From Boesenbergia rotunda (taxonomy: Eukaryota > Streptophyta > Magnoliopsida > Zingiberales > Zingiberaceae), in contig JAGFNQ010004756.1 in the NCBI GenBank assembly GCA_024364735.1, positions 551,430 to 615,429 of the forward strand: a DNA stretch of 64,000 nucleotides. The letters run 5' to 3'. The notes under the pieces were generated by a model. That model was not told the origin of the DNA, ran no database searches, and worked only from the letters and a program-made list of their open reading frames with translations. Shown here in pieces: positions 12,216 to 24,439 of this stretch. The translations under genes and the position numbers were made by a program. Positions within the stretch are counted from its first letter, which is position 1. Every line of letters begins with the position of its first letter.

Positions 12216-13263
12216 ATGGTCGGACCAGTGATTTACCAGCCACAATTCGAGGGAAAATTCGCTATGTGGAAAAAGTGAATATAGGTATTCTTCAAAACAA
12301 ACTTTGAACTTCTCTTAATAATGAAGAATAGTTTTGTAGCTCCCAAAGATGATGATGGTAAGGACAAAAAAGAACACCTGTGGATAAAGATGGAGCAAAC
12401 GAACTTTGTGGAAAACCGAATTTCATTTGCTAACCATTCTACCGATGCAATAAGTCAACCGCATTGGAACCTACAAATTAGTAAAGGAACTTTGGGAAAA
12501 GCTCCTAGAGCTTCATGAAGAAACGTCAGAAACAAAGCTAGAAAAACGGGACATGCTCCGGAATCAGCTCAGCAACCTTCAAATAGAAGAAGGAGAGTCA
12601 GTAGCCCAATTGCACACTAAACTCAAGGAGCTAATCACGAGACTCACCAACCTCGGAGAAACAATATCAAATCGCGACACACAAAGGTATGCTCTCAACG
12701 CCTTTCCGAGGATCCCAAACTGGACATCCATAATCGATGTGTATTACATATCTAAGGGTCTTAAGATAAGCACCATAGAACAATTATTTTTAACTTTAGA
12801 ACTTCATGAATCTCGATGCGCAAAAAAGAATACAAAAATGGGCATTTCCCTACACTCAAGGAAGATCCAATACAAAAAAGTATCTTCTGTTGATGAAGAG
12901 GAAGCAACGTACATGGTAAGAAAGTTTAAAAAAAAAATTAAATTTAATAAATTTAATGAGATGCAGGCTAAATGACACCCTTGAAGTGAAAGAAGAATAA
13001 AATGCTATTATTACGACGAAGAGAGGCACGTTAAAGAAAACTGTCCCAAGTTGAAGAATAAGGGAAAAGGGACAACAAAGTCAAAGACCCACAACATGAA
13101 AGTAACATGGGGAGAGTCTTCATTAGAAGAATCAGAATTCAAGGAACATGCCAGACTAGCACTGATGACCACCTACCAAAAAGAAAGCATCGATGAAGGG
13201 GGAGTTACGTCAGAAAAAGTAGCAATGAAGGGGGAGCTTATGAATTCGATAATGACCTGGTAA
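12216..13263 (+). pseudogene. Sirevirus-like gag, broken
   Basis: The ATG at 12216 starts MVGPVIYQPQFEGKFAMWKK, followed by stops and frame changes. The central capsid-like part (12553-12975) reads MLRNQLSNLQIEEGESVAQ and contains LTNLGETISNRDTQRYALNA, as in UBN2-type copia gag. A zinc-knuckle remnant near 13010-13045 has Tyr in place of one Cys (CYYYDEERHVKENC). The last part (13051-13263) is basic then acidic. It is homologous to the minus-strand gag at 49545-50520. It is not functional. Confidence 0.75.
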
Positions 13264-13337
13264 ATGAGGTATGTTTACTCCCACCTGGTCAGTTTTATTT
13301 CGGTATTAAGAAAATGACAAAATCTCTATGTAAATTA

Positions 13338-13764
13338 TGTTGGTTTACATGATTATTATATTTACTTATGAAATGGATCTTGAAATCTATATATTTTACA
13401 TACCTGAGCTTGATGAAGAAGCCATTGTAATGTAATTATTTTGCATATATGGTTTCTCTCTTCTTTCCTTCTTTTCGAAAGCAATCAATTCTTAATATGA
13501 TGGACATTATTATGCTTTCAATTTATAGGCAGAGAGAGGACCAATATATGTGTAACCTCCTTTTATTATACATCCATCATGCATCGGTTATATATACTTA
13601 TTTTTATTTACATCCGTTACAAATAATAATAAGTATATATATGTATAGATGAGTTATATTTGATTAGTAACTTCAATTGCATAAAGTTACTTTAGTTTTA
13701 ATTTATTTATTTATTTTTTTAATTTTAAGGCCAACTAATATTAGATAATAATTATTATCTAACA
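13338..13764 (-). repeat. 3' LTR of the nested copia
   Basis: Begins TGTTGG and ends CTAACA; a near copy of 19012-19435. It is preceded on its right side by the purine-rich tract AAGTGGGAGAA (minus strand). Confidence 0.95.
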
Positions 13765-14046
13765 TTCTCCCACTTGGCCTAAAATTTAGATTGAATTAAA
13801 ACTCATCCTCTTATAACATCATAATCACCTTAGTATAATAGAATAGTAAATGCGGGTTATAGCGGTTGTATATTATATAACACACTTCCTTCTATATACC
13901 ACAAACATCAGTATCCTATTATTCTAGGCCTATAAATGAACATATAATTTCATAATGGTCCACAATAATATTTCTAGGCATTTCATGTTATAACCTAGTA
14001 ATGTGCACATCATCGCTAGAAACTATATATCAGAAACACATAAGTG

Positions 14047-14295
14047 AAGGAAATGATTCAGTTCTATAGCTAAAGATCGTAGTTCTCGAACGAGCAATTG
14101 AAAAGATTCTGGAGCATCTTCTGGGTTAGATACTCTTCCTCCAATGATCGTAGCACCAAGTACTTCTTGACGAGCTCTAATATGATCATATTTATAAGTA
14201 AGCATCTCTTGTAAAATATGAGCAACACCAAATCCCTCTAAAGCCCAAACTTCCATTTCTCCTACTCGTTGTCCCCCTTGCTTTGCCCTTCCTCG
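14047..14295 (-). pseudogene. rpoB: Plastid rpoB 3' fragment carried inside the copia element
   Basis: The minus-strand reading contains KQGGQRVGEMEVWALEGFG, then HIRARQEVLGATIIGG, NPEDAPESF and LLVRELRSLAIELNHF. This is the C-terminal part of the chloroplast RNA polymerase beta subunit. Similarity begins at about 14295, just inside GRAKQ, and stops at about 14047 after NHF. The flanking sequence is copia 3' untranslated DNA, not rpoB. Several substitutions relative to plastid consensus (for example Thr to Arg after IIGG) show it is a decaying copy. It lies between the RNase H stop and the polypurine tract, so it either moved into the element or was captured during reverse transcription. Confidence 0.88.
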
Positions 14296-14343
14296 CTCAC
14301 AGTGTCAACTTAATAAATCATTCAAAGTACAACCAAGACCCAT

Positions 14344-15806
14344 TCAATGTATATGTTCCTTAAATATTTTTGGTTGTAAACCTTTAGTTAACGGATCTGC
14401 AATCATGAGATCCGTTCTAATATAATCAATAGACACTCTTTGTTTCTGAACTTCTTCTTTAACGACAAAATATTTTAATTCCATATGCTTGGCACCTCTT
14501 GAGTATTTATCGTTTTTTGAGAAGAATATTGCTGCAGAATTATCACAATAAATTTTCAGCGGCTTGACAATAGTGTCGACAATTCCAAGTCCTGAAATAA
14601 AATTCCGCAACCATAATGCATGGATTGTGGCTTCAAAACATGCCACAAACTCAGCTTCCATTGTGGATAAGGCAATGACAGATTGTTTGGCACTTTTCCA
14701 TGATACTTCTCCTCCTCTAAGAAGAAACAAATAACCAAAAGTGGACTTTCTACTGTCGATGCATCCGGCAAAATATGAATCTGAGTAACCAATCACTTCT
14801 AAGTGATTAGTTTTTCTATACATGAGCATGTAATTCTTGGTGTCTTGAAGATACCTTAAAACTTTCTTAGCAGCTTTCCAATGATCAATTCCAGGGTTAC
14901 TTTGATATCTGCCGAGCATTCCAACCGCAAAACTAATGTCTGGTCTTGTATAGGTTTGTACATACATTAGACTTCCTATAACAGAAGCATATAGAATTGA
15001 ATCCATTTATTTTCGTTCGATATCATTCTTTGGACATTGCATAAGACTAAATTTGTCCCATTTCTGAATTGGAGAAATTCCAACTGAACATTTTTCCATA
15101 TTAAATCTCTGTAGAATTCTTTCAATGTAAGCATTTTGAGACAATCCTAATAGTCCTTGTGATCTATCACGAAATATTTCAATTCCGATCACATAGGATG
15201 CCTCACCCATATCTTTCATTTTAAAATTCTTACAAAGAAAATCTTTTGTCTTATGCAATATGTCCAAATCATTAGCAGCAAGCAAACTATCATCAATATA
15301 CAGGACTAAAAATATAATTTTGCTCCCACTGATCTTTTGATATATGCAATGATCAACAGCATTTTCTTCAAAACCAAAAGATGTGATGGTATCATTAAAC
15401 TTAATACACCATTGTCTGGATGCTTGTTTAAGTCCATATATTGATTTCTTGAGTTTACACACTAGATGACCTTTTCCTTCAATTGAGAAACCTCCAGGTT
15501 GGTCCATATATACTTCTTCCTCAAGATTTCCTTTCAAAAAGGTTATTTTCACATCCATTTGATGTAGCTCTAAATCATAATGAGCCACTAGTGCCATGAT
15601 AATACGTAAAGAGTCTTTCTTTGAGACGGATGAAAATGTTTCTTTATAATCAATACCATCTTGTTGAGTATATCCTTTAGCAACAAGTCTAGCTTTATAT
15701 CATTCAATATTACCATTTGAGTCGCACTTGGTCTTAAAGACCCATTTGCATCCAACTCGTTTGGAACCTTCTGGCAATTCAACAATATCCCAAACATTAT
15801 TTTCAT
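14344..15806 (-). pseudogene. Copia reverse transcriptase and RNase H, broken
   Basis: Reverse transcriptase motifs: ELHQMDVKITFLKGNLEEEV, then SIYGLKQASRQW and LVLYIDDSLLAA (the YVDD-type catalytic box). RNase H follows with TRPDISFAVGMLGRYQSNPG, STMEAEFVA, CDNSAAI and the C-terminal DPLTKGLQPKIFKEHI. A stop separates the two parts at 15007 and another lies near 15700 in the segment before the Asp box. The order is as in Ty1/copia pol. Confidence 0.9.
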
Positions 15807-15863
15807 ACATGGATTGCAACTCTTCTTTCATTGCTTTACTCCATTTATCTGACTCTAAACTTT

Positions 15864-17470
15864 CTATGGCTTGTGAAAATGAAACTGGATCTTCATAATT
15901 GCATAATCTAATTCTTGCAAATAAGTTTCATAATATTTTGAAATAGCACTTTTTCTTATTCTTTGAGATCTTCTCAATGCTATTTCATACGACTTATTTG
16001 CATCAAATCTTTGTGAGTTAGTTTCTTTAGGGGATATTTCATCATGTTGTTCAGTATTGATAACTGGGACAACTTTTGGAACAATACTGGATGAAGGAAT
16101 ACTTTTAGATAAAGGAATATTTATCTTAACTTCCTTTATATCCACATTTTGTTGTTCGTCGCTCCTACTAACTTCACCATTCTCAAGGAATTTTGCATTA
16201 CTAGTTTCTATTATCCTTGGATTATGGTTAGGACAATAAAATATGTACCCTTTAGATTTCTCTGGGTAACCAATAAAGTATCCACTAACTGTTCGAGAAT
16301 CTAACTTTCTTTCATGTGGATTATAAACTCTTGCTTCTGCTGGACAACCCCAAACATGCAAGTGTCTTAAGCTAGGTTTTCTATTTGTCCATAACTCAAA
16401 AGGAGTCTTTGGAATTGCTTTAGTAGGAACCCTATTAAGTAAGTACATTGATGTTTTTAAAGCATACATCCACAATGATATAGGTAATTATGAATTACTC
16501 ATCATACTTCTAACCATATCCATTAATGTGCGGTTACGCCTTTCTACCATACCATTTTGTTGAGGTGTGTATGACATAGTACATTGTGCACACATGCCAT
16601 GTTTTTCAAGAAGTTTTGCAAATGGACCTAGATGTTGTCCTGTTTCATCATACCTCCCATAGTATTCACCTCCTCTATCCGACCTTACAAATTTCACTTT
16701 CTTGTCTAATTTTCTTTCAACCTCATTAATGTAGATTTCAAAAGCATCTACTGTTTGAGATTTTTCTTTAAGCAAATAAACATATCCATAACGTGAAAAA
16801 TCATCGATAAAAGTGATAAAATACTTTTCTCCAACAAAAGATGAAGTATCAAAAGGTCCGCATACATCAGTGTGTATTATTTCAAGAAGCTGAGTGCTTC
16901 TTGTGGCTCCTTTCTTGTTATGTCCGGTTTGTTTTCCCTTAATACAATCCACACATAAGCCAAGATCAGTAAAATCTAATTTTGGTAGAATTTCATTCTT
17001 TACCAATCTTTCTAATCTTTCTTTGGATATATGACCCAAACGCTTATGCCACAAGAAAGCGGAACTTTCACTAAGCATATTTCGCTTAATTCCAATATTT
17101 TGATGCACAATAAGTAAGGATTCAACAAATTCATTATCAAGTTTTAATTTATATAAACCATCATTAAGAATTTCAGAACCAATAAATCTTGAATTCTTAT
17201 ACAAATTAAAACAAGCTTTTCGAAAATTAAAATCAAAACCACAAACATCAAATTTTGAAAGAGAAATAAGATTCCTTGAAATTGAAGGTACATAAAGAGT
17301 CTGTAATAAGTCCCTATGCCTTCAATCGGAGCCTTCATACGATTTCCCATATATAGGAAATTCTCAATTCGGTTTATGGTTTGGATTGTAAGGAATCCCT
17401 GCATTATATTGGATACATGAGTAGTAGCACCAGAATCGAGCCACCAAGTATTGTGAGGAACATCAATCAA
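15864..17470 (-). pseudogene. Copia protease and integrase, broken
   Basis: The protease motif WWLDSGATTHVSN lies near 17440. After a frameshift near 17310, integrase follows with the HHCC zinc finger (HKRLGHISKERL to CVDCIKGKQ) and the catalytic residues in HTDVCGPF, FIDDFSRYGYVYLL and NGMVERRNRTL. A stop at about 16485 separates the catalytic core from the C-terminal region, which contains LLNRVPTKAIPKTPFELW and GYPEKSKGYIFY. Confidence 0.9.
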
Positions 17471-18271
17471 GTTTGATTCGAAACAAACAAAAATTTTTAA
17501 TATACTTTTCTTTTTGAACCAAGCCTTGCGTTTAGGACAATCCTTTTGACAATGTCCTTCTTTCTTACAGAAATAACACTTATCATTATTGTGTTCCTTC
17601 TTATCAACATGAGGAGCTTTAATAGATTTTTTCTTTTTCTTGAAACTTTTGGCTTTTGCTTTTAGTCCTTTACCAGCTCCTTGAATAGTGAAGTTGATGG
17701 AATGACTTCCCAAATTCTTAAGTCTATTTTCCTCTTGAATGAGTTTGCTTATCAATTCATTAACATTCCACTTTTCCTTAATAGTGTTATAGTTAATTTG
17801 AAAAGCACCATATTCAGGAGGCAATGAGTTCAGAATAAACTGAACCAAGAAGGAGTCATCCACAACAATTCCTAAAGTTTTTAATCTTGCTACAATATTA
17901 GTCATCTCAATGGTATACTCTTGCATACTACACGATCCATCAAACTTTATAGTCGTGAGTTGTGCCATTAATGTACCAGCGAGTGACTTATCAGCAGAAC
18001 GAAAACGTTCTTCCACAAACTTTAAATATTCCTTTGCATTTTCTGTTTGTGGAATGGTAGTCTTAATGTTGTTTGCGATAGTCATTCGCATAAACATAAG
18101 ACTTAATCTGTTAGACTGTTCCCATGTTTTATATTTGAACTTCTCTTCCTCACTGCTTGAATCAGTAATTACAGTGGGCTTTTCCTTTAGTAGTGCCAAG
18201 TCAAGATCCAATACACCTAAATGAAAATTGACTTGCTCACTCCATTCAGAGAAGTTTAAACCATTCAACAT
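17470..18271 (-). pseudogene. Copia gag with intact CCHC zinc knuckle
   Basis: The frame opens at 18271 (MLNGLNFSEWSEQ) and carries UBN2-type gag sequence (LKTLGIVVDDSFLVQFILNS). It ends in a basic segment and the zinc knuckle CYFCKKEGHCQKDC. The gag part itself is open; the polyprotein is broken further on. Confidence 0.88.
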
Positions 18272-19011
18272 GGTAACAAAAGAAGCTTGCGAATGAAGAG
18301 AAATTGCTGCAAATTAGACATACAAATTCAGATAAAACATTAGAATATATTGTAATATACCTTTGAGATAATATTACAATATACTATCCAAAATTAAATG
18401 ACTCATATTATTAAGAAATTAAAATCTTCAATCAAATATAAATGTCATCTTTCGATAAACAAAATATATTTGGTTCAAGAATTTTATTTTCTTCGATTAT
18501 GTCACTAATCATGAAAATTAATTTTCCTTTGGGAAAATCCATAAATTTAATGATTAATGAATCTCATTTATTTATCATTTTTTAATATGCATTTCATAAG
18601 TATGATAAATAAATGATTATTTTTATGCATGATATTTAATTATTCTAGTTTGATCACTTTGGTGATCACAAACTATCTTAATTAATATCAAATCATTATC
18701 ATGTATTTATATCACAATATAATCATAATCAATATTAATTATCTTTAAAGTATGCATATATATTACAATCATTAATCAAATTCATAAACAATAATAAATT
18801 AGTGAATAAATTTATTATGTCATGCTTTATTAAAGATACTAATCATTAATGTTATATAATGAAAAATTAGTATACATTTGATAAATGAATTTGAATATTC
18901 AACGTAATTAATAGAAAAGTTTATTATATGTTTCATATCATTAATGCATATATTAAAAATTAATTCATATATGAAAATATATAGATTTCACAACTTTGCT
19001 CGGATACCACA
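18272..19011 (-). other. Copia untranslated leader and primer-binding site
   Basis: An AT-rich leader of about 740 bp lies between the LTR and gag. The primer site, TGGTATCCGAGC on the minus strand, is at 18998-19009, two bases from the LTR. No gene was seen. The relic at 9865-10578 preserves the same leader. Confidence 0.8.
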
Positions 19012-19435
19012 TGTTAGTTTACATGATCATTATATTTACTTATGAAACGGATCTTGAAATCTATATATTTTACATACCTGAGCTTGATGAAGAAGCCATT
19101 GTAATGTAATTATTTTGCATATATGGTTACTCTCTTCTTTCCTTCTTTTCGAAAGTAATCAATTCTTAATATGATGGACATTATTATGCTTTCAATTTAT
19201 AGGTAGAGAGAGGACCAATATATGTGTAACCTCCTTTTATTATGCATCCATCATATATCGGTTACATATACTTATTTTTATTTACATCCGTTACAAATAA
19301 TAATAAGTATATATATATATGTATAGATGAGTTATATTTGATTAGTAACTTCAATTGCATGAAGTTAGTTTAGTTTTAATTTATTTTTTTTAATTTTAAG
19401 GCCAACTAATATTAGATAATAATTATTATCTAACA
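19012..19435 (-). repeat. 5' LTR of the nested copia
   Basis: Begins TGTTAG and ends TCTAACA on the plus strand; AATTA follows directly at 19436-19440 and matches the left flank. Confidence 0.95.
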
Positions 19436-19440
19436 AATTA

Positions 19441-20663
19441 AAATTTAAGAATATAGAGTTAAAAAAAATTAGTATCCGTATGCCCTTTAGAAATATATGA
19501 TAAACTAAAATTACAAAAAGAAAAATTGAAGACTCAAATAGAGAAATTCAAAAATAACAATGTTGGTAGAAATTTAAACTATTTTTGAAATTTAAAATTT
19601 TAATATTTTGGAAAACTTAATTGGTATTCTAGAAATTACAAGGGTTAAATTATAAAAGTATCGAAAATTATATTCCTTCAAAATATTTAATAAATCCTAT
19701 TGGTAGGAACTTATTTTGGATCACTAAAACTATACTAAATTGTTAGATTTTTTCTAATAATTAATTTTTTTATTAATTAATTCCTTGTTTGTCATTCCTT
19801 TAAATTTTTTTGAATATTTATTTATTGTAGAAAATACATTTTTAATTCTTTCTATGATAGACTGTACTTTTATCTATATATAGAAAATTTTTCAAAATTT
19901 TTTTGCTGTTAAATATAGTTTTACAAATTTCCGTTCAAATATTGATTTTTCAAATTTTGAAAAATAGTTTTAAAAAATTATTTTTGAAAAATATAAATTT
20001 TTGGGTTCTATACTGTACACTTTGAATTTGAAAATTTTTCAGATATTTTCAAAGTCAATATTTAATTTTACAATTATCTTTTCAAAAATTATTAACTATA
20101 AAATAAAAATTAATTTCTTATACATAGGAAATTTATTTTACTTTAGAAAATTTTACAGAGATGAATCTATCAATTTTCTCACTTGGTTAAATATTTGAGT
20201 ATTTTTAACTAAAAAATAAATTATTACATATTTTTATCATAAATTAGAATTTTAATTTTAAAAATACCTTAAAATTGATTTTTAGAAAACCAAAGTTTTT
20301 AGAGACTAACTATTACCTTTGACATGTTCTCAAAAATTTTGAGTGATTAAATAATTCTCTATGATTTTTTCTCAAAAATATATTTTATTTGCTTTTAACA
20401 TTACTCATTATTTTTTCTTGTCACAGATTACTTTGAATTTTATTTTTCAACACTTAGACAAGTTACACAAATTTTTGGAAAGAATTTTTTTTTTCTAAGT
20501 TATGTTTATCCTTAATTGTTTTTTTATGCGATCAAAGGGAGAGAAAATAAGATTAAGTTAAGGGGAGGTTTATTTTACAAATTATTTTTTTATTGCATTG
20601 TCAATATTTTATATTGTTTAACCCTAACTTAACTTAAGTTGATGCACATCAAAAAGGAGAGAT
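19441..20663 (+). other. 3' internal region of the Sirevirus-like element, no gene
   Basis: AT-rich sequence with only short frames. It resumes the Sirevirus-like element after the nested copia and ends in the polypurine tract AAAAAGGAGAGAT (20651-20663). No pol motif was found. Confidence 0.6.
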
Positions 20664-21592
20664 TGTAAGTATCCCGGGTGAGTTTTGATATGGTCAACCG
20701 AGTCAAGTTAGATCTTATTGATATCTTATCCATGTGTCTAAGTGTGCAGGAGCTTTGGAGCACAGGAAGTCGAGCAGAAAATACAGAGGATGAGAAAGAT
20801 GGCACGGAAAGAGACTCGATGGGCTCGGTGCATCCGATGGATGTGAAGGTCTGTGGAAGAGTACACTTGTGGAGCAAGAAGGATGAGCGTGACGTCCGAA
20901 GGATGAGAAGCCGGGAGGAAGTCCGTTCAAGGAGAAAGGCCAAAGACAGGTTTAGGTGAGCCTAACTCCGGATGACCCAAAATTACCCAGGAGACCCATT
21001 GGAAGACTGGCCAACAAATTGTTGACCAGAATTGGGCGCCCAAGTCAACTCAGGCGCCCGAGCATGGGGCTCCCAGTTTGACTTGGGCGCCCATATTCCC
21101 AAGCGCCCATATTGACTCGAGCACCCGAGTGTCCATACTCTATCTGGAAAGTAGCCATTTCACGGCCGTTGTTACGTTCATAAGCATTGACTATGTGTCA
21201 GACGCTCATATGCACTTGGGGCCCGAGAAATGCCACATCAGTTTTGCGATAAGCTTTCACAGGGGCTATAAATAGACTCCTAAACTTAGTTCATTTCATC
21301 AATAAAATTGCAACGAATTCCTTCTTTAGTTTTCTCAGTTCAAATTATGTAAGAGACTTCTTATCACAAGGAGTACATTTGGAGTTGAGCTTGTCATTAC
21401 CTTGGATTAGTAATTATCCTAGTTGCAACAAAGTAAACATCTAGTGTCTCTTTTCTTTTGTTTAGTAATTATTTTATGTTATTATTTTGTTGAAAACTAA
21501 CCTTAATTTTCTTTATTTAATTTGAACAAAAGATCTAGTGTAATTTTTCAGGGGCAATTCATCCCCCTTTTACCAGCCGATCGATCCCAACA
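20664..21592 (+). repeat. 3' LTR of the Sirevirus-like element
   Basis: Begins TGTAAGTATCCCGGG and ends GATCCCAACA. A good TATA box (GGCTATAAATAG) lies at about 21263-21273, followed by AATAAA at about 21300, giving a U3-R layout. It is followed by non-element sequence without a primer site. Confidence 0.8.
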
Positions 21593-23059
21593 CCAGCAGG
21601 TCAAGGAGTTGGCCAGTGTCCAAGAGCAGCGGCGGCGGATACCTTGGACAGCAGTAAGGAGAGCAGAGGAGAGAACTGAACCTAAAACAATTTTAGGTTA
21701 AGTTCAATTGGTGTAATTTTTTTTCCTCTTTAATCTATATCTATATATAGATCTCCTAACGAGTTAGAAGAACAAGTTCAAACCTGTATCCACTAACCTA
21801 AACTCCAATCCATTAGCTTAAGTTTGGTTCATGGTTAAACCATTTTGGTTCAAAACCAAACCATCTTTAATTAAACCCAAACAAATTTGATTCATAATTA
21901 AATCAATGAAGGTCTAATTCGTCTCCAAAAGACATGACACATTTGCACTTCCGTTCTAACAAAATATTTTCTATATTTTCTCTTTATCTGGTCCAACTAG
22001 ACTCATTCTCTCTCTATCTGAGAATCCAATTCTCAAACTCATTTTATGTCTTTCGGATAAACTCATAGTGCGTCTGATCGATTATGTTGATCATTCATAA
22101 TTAACCATTAATTACGAATAGATCATGAATGACATCTAGTAGTACATCATTCATGACTCCCAATTGACCAAGAAATTACAGTTGATTCCAAAACTACTTC
22201 TGAATTCTTCAACAACTATAGTTATTTGTTCGTCTATTCCTTTCATTCATCTTATACTCACTTAGTTCAGGACATTGTCTATGTGTCAGTCCCCACTAGG
22301 TTGACTATGTCACACCTAACCCAAGTAATAGTTCCTTGTCACACAGATTTAAATTACTCAAACGCTTATCTAAGAAGACTATGCTCTAGACGTGCTTTGT
22401 CTTTAACTAAAAACTTACGAGTAATAATCTTGACAAGTGGTCATAGGGTATACATCTCTTTATCAAAGGAGTGGTCAATCCTCTATGGGTTATTCAAACA
22501 TATTTGAACACTTTGATTTATACCCAATCATCTCGAAGACACACCTCTAAAGAGATGCTTGCTTAAGCTGTCAAAGCATAAGTCTTCATGACTAAGATGA
22601 CTTGAATACCTCAAATCGAAGGAAACTTGCACTCAAGTTGTAATGAGATCTTCATAGACATATATAGAACTACATAAGTCTCATAGCAGGTCACATCCGA
22701 TGAATTAGTTATCCTTAACCAACATTCATATGTTAACTCTTGACATCCTAATGTTTTCAGCTAGTCAGGATCAACTGCTTGGATAAACCAAGGAGTATAA
22801 TATATGTTAGTATTACATAATCGATGATTTCCAGTCTCATCAATTCATTAATTAGAGAATATTTAAATATGAACATAATTACACATGAAGAGATATTTAC
22901 TAATTGTGATCCAATCATAATTTCTCTTATGCTATGTATTATATTATGAAATTCATTAATTGAGTTTAAGATCCAATCAGATGCATAGAGAATGTACACT
23001 TAAATAATGATTTTATTTATTCAATAAATAGTATATTATCTAAGATGATTATTGGGACA
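21593..23059 (-). mobile_element. LTR-like sequence, proximal half
   Basis: This continues the sequence of 10579-11242 across the inserted element. On the minus strand it begins TGTCCCAATAATC at 23059. A TATA-like CTATATATAG lies at about 21745 and a CT-rich stretch follows it, as expected for a U3-R junction about 1.3 kb into a 2.1 kb LTR. The open frames (for example 22226-22507) match nothing. Confidence 0.5.
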
Positions 23060-23397
23060 CCTCTCAAATATAACCACAGGTAATTTGAGACTTCTTGCCT
23101 AGCGGCCCGATTATGGTGTCCAAAGAGTTCATCGAGCTTGAAAGTTTTATCATTGGTAATGGAACAAGTCTGATGTTGATGACTCTGAGTCATCTCATCT
23201 GCTTCTAACCACTGCCTAAAATATTCCATCTCCTCTTCACCATTAATCTCGCTAGGTTTTTCAGCACAGAACTCGACAAGATCACATTTGGAATCCTCGG
23301 CAGTTTCGACAAAGTCCAGGTTTAATTCCCAATTATTATTATTAGGGGCATTAAATTTGTTTTCTCTTTGAATTAAATCAAGTGGGTCTAGATCCAT
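23017..23397 (-). CDS. Unrecognised open frame of 126 codons in a retroelement internal region
   Basis: The frame starts MDLDPLDLIQREN at 23397, is acidic, and has EEEMEYFRQWLEADEM and LDELFGHHNRAARQE. Its last part runs into the LTR-like sequence at 23059, so the natural stop may be lost. I recognise no family. About 1.05 kb of apparent leader separates it from the primer site at 24440, so it may be the only gene of a non-autonomous element. Confidence 0.35.
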   Translation of the reverse strand: MDLDPLDLIQRENKFNAPNNNNWELNLDFVETAEDSKCDLVEFCAEKPSEINGEEEMEYFRQWLEADEMTQSHQHQTCSITNDKTFKLDELFGHHNRAARQEVSNYLWLYLRGVPIIILDNILFIE

Positions 23398-24439
23398 TTT
23401 GAAAATACCTGAGAATTACAACAATCACACACTTTATATTTCGAAAATAAATTGATTCCTCAAACAACAAATTTTCAAAATCAACCAACACCTCAAAACA
23501 CTGAGAATATCGTATGCCACGATGGTGTGGACATATACGAATTCTTCATTTGTGAGAGGAGGTTTTACCCATTAATTTTATTATCTTGTCAACCTAACTT
23601 TTTGACAAACAAAATTAATAGTTGGTCCTCTTCGACCTACAAATAATAACAGTGACTCTGATGGGGAGGATACTATTATTTTATCTAAGTGTTTACCACG
23701 ACAGTAAGAAAATTATTTCCGATTATGTGCCGTCCGATGGGGAAGTACACACACTCTTTAATAATTTTTCATAATCATTTCTGACCCAGTGATCCGCAAA
23801 ACAAGCCCATCCGATAGGGAGGAAGGCACTCAGAGCCGACGCATAGACTTGTTAGCATCACTTATCAGATTGTAATGGAGGCTACGGGACCCTTAGGGTC
23901 CCTCTCCCACTTAGTTATTTAATTTGAGGAATTTTCATGCACAGACACAACAAGCACATAAACCAACATAATGAACAAGAAAAAACCTAGATTTTTTCAA
24001 CTATTATGGCCTTGGTCTCCAATGCGCCTCCAGTCGTGTCGGCACCTCGTCTACTCCTCCCTACACCATGCGCAAGCATTCCATGAAGGGATCTCCGAGC
24101 CGAGATGAGTAGCTACTTATTTACATCCATCGATCCTATACTCCACGAAGAAGTGTACATGTAATCTAGATCGAAAGTAAATAAAAGCTCGGCTAAACAG
24201 GTATCGTATTTAATTACTAAAATTAAATACCTAATTTAGCCTCGTCAACCCCGAAGATCCAATTAATTACAAAATGCACAACAATCACATACAACCATTA
24301 TTAATGTCATAATAGTTGGAATCTAGTGTCTGTAACAAAGAGTTAGCCAACGCACATCCAAATATTATCCAGCAAAAATAAAATATATGATAATGCGCAG
24401 AAAAGTAACCGAATCCTAAACACACAAAACCGAAAACCT
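23398..24439 (-). other. Retroelement leader region without genes
   Basis: No long frame was found. On the minus strand it contains AAGTGGGAGAGGG near 23910, resembling a polypurine tract. It lies between the unrecognised frame and the primer-binding site. Confidence 0.45.

Larger units (their letters stand above)
13338..19435 (-). mobile_element. Nested Ty1/copia LTR retrotransposon with 5-bp TSD AATTA
   Basis: LTRs of 427 bp (13338-13764) and 424 bp (19012-19435) begin TGTTRG and end CTAACA and are nearly identical. The flanks 13333-13337 and 19436-19440 are both AATTA. On the minus strand the order is LTR, PBS (TGGTATCCGAGC, 18998-19009), AT-rich leader, gag, protease, integrase, reverse transcriptase, RNase H, a plastid rpoB fragment, polypurine tract (13765-13775), LTR. 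The pol frame is broken by at least three stops and two frameshifts. High LTR similarity indicates a fairly recent insertion, younger than the Sirevirus-like host. Confidence 0.95.
11243..21592 (+). mobile_element. Sirevirus-like copia element, gag only, split by a nested copia
   Basis: The 5' LTR is 11243-12156, a degenerate Met-tRNA primer site follows, then a broken gag (12216-13263). The interior is replaced by a nested copia (13338-19435) and continues at 19441. The polypurine tract is at 20651-20663 and the 3' LTR at 20664-21592. The CAAAAAGGAGAGATTGTAAG junction is the layout typical of Sirevirus 3' ends. No integrase or reverse transcriptase of its own was found. The LTRs differ visibly (roughly four bases in five match by eye) and the flanks do not match as a target duplication, so this is an old copy or a recombinant of two copies. 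Confidence 0.65.

Noticed and set aside
20659..21597. 3' LTR as an independent solo LTR
   Set aside because: The flanks GAGAT and CCAGC do not match, and a typical Sirevirus polypurine tract precedes it, so it is better read as a 3' LTR.
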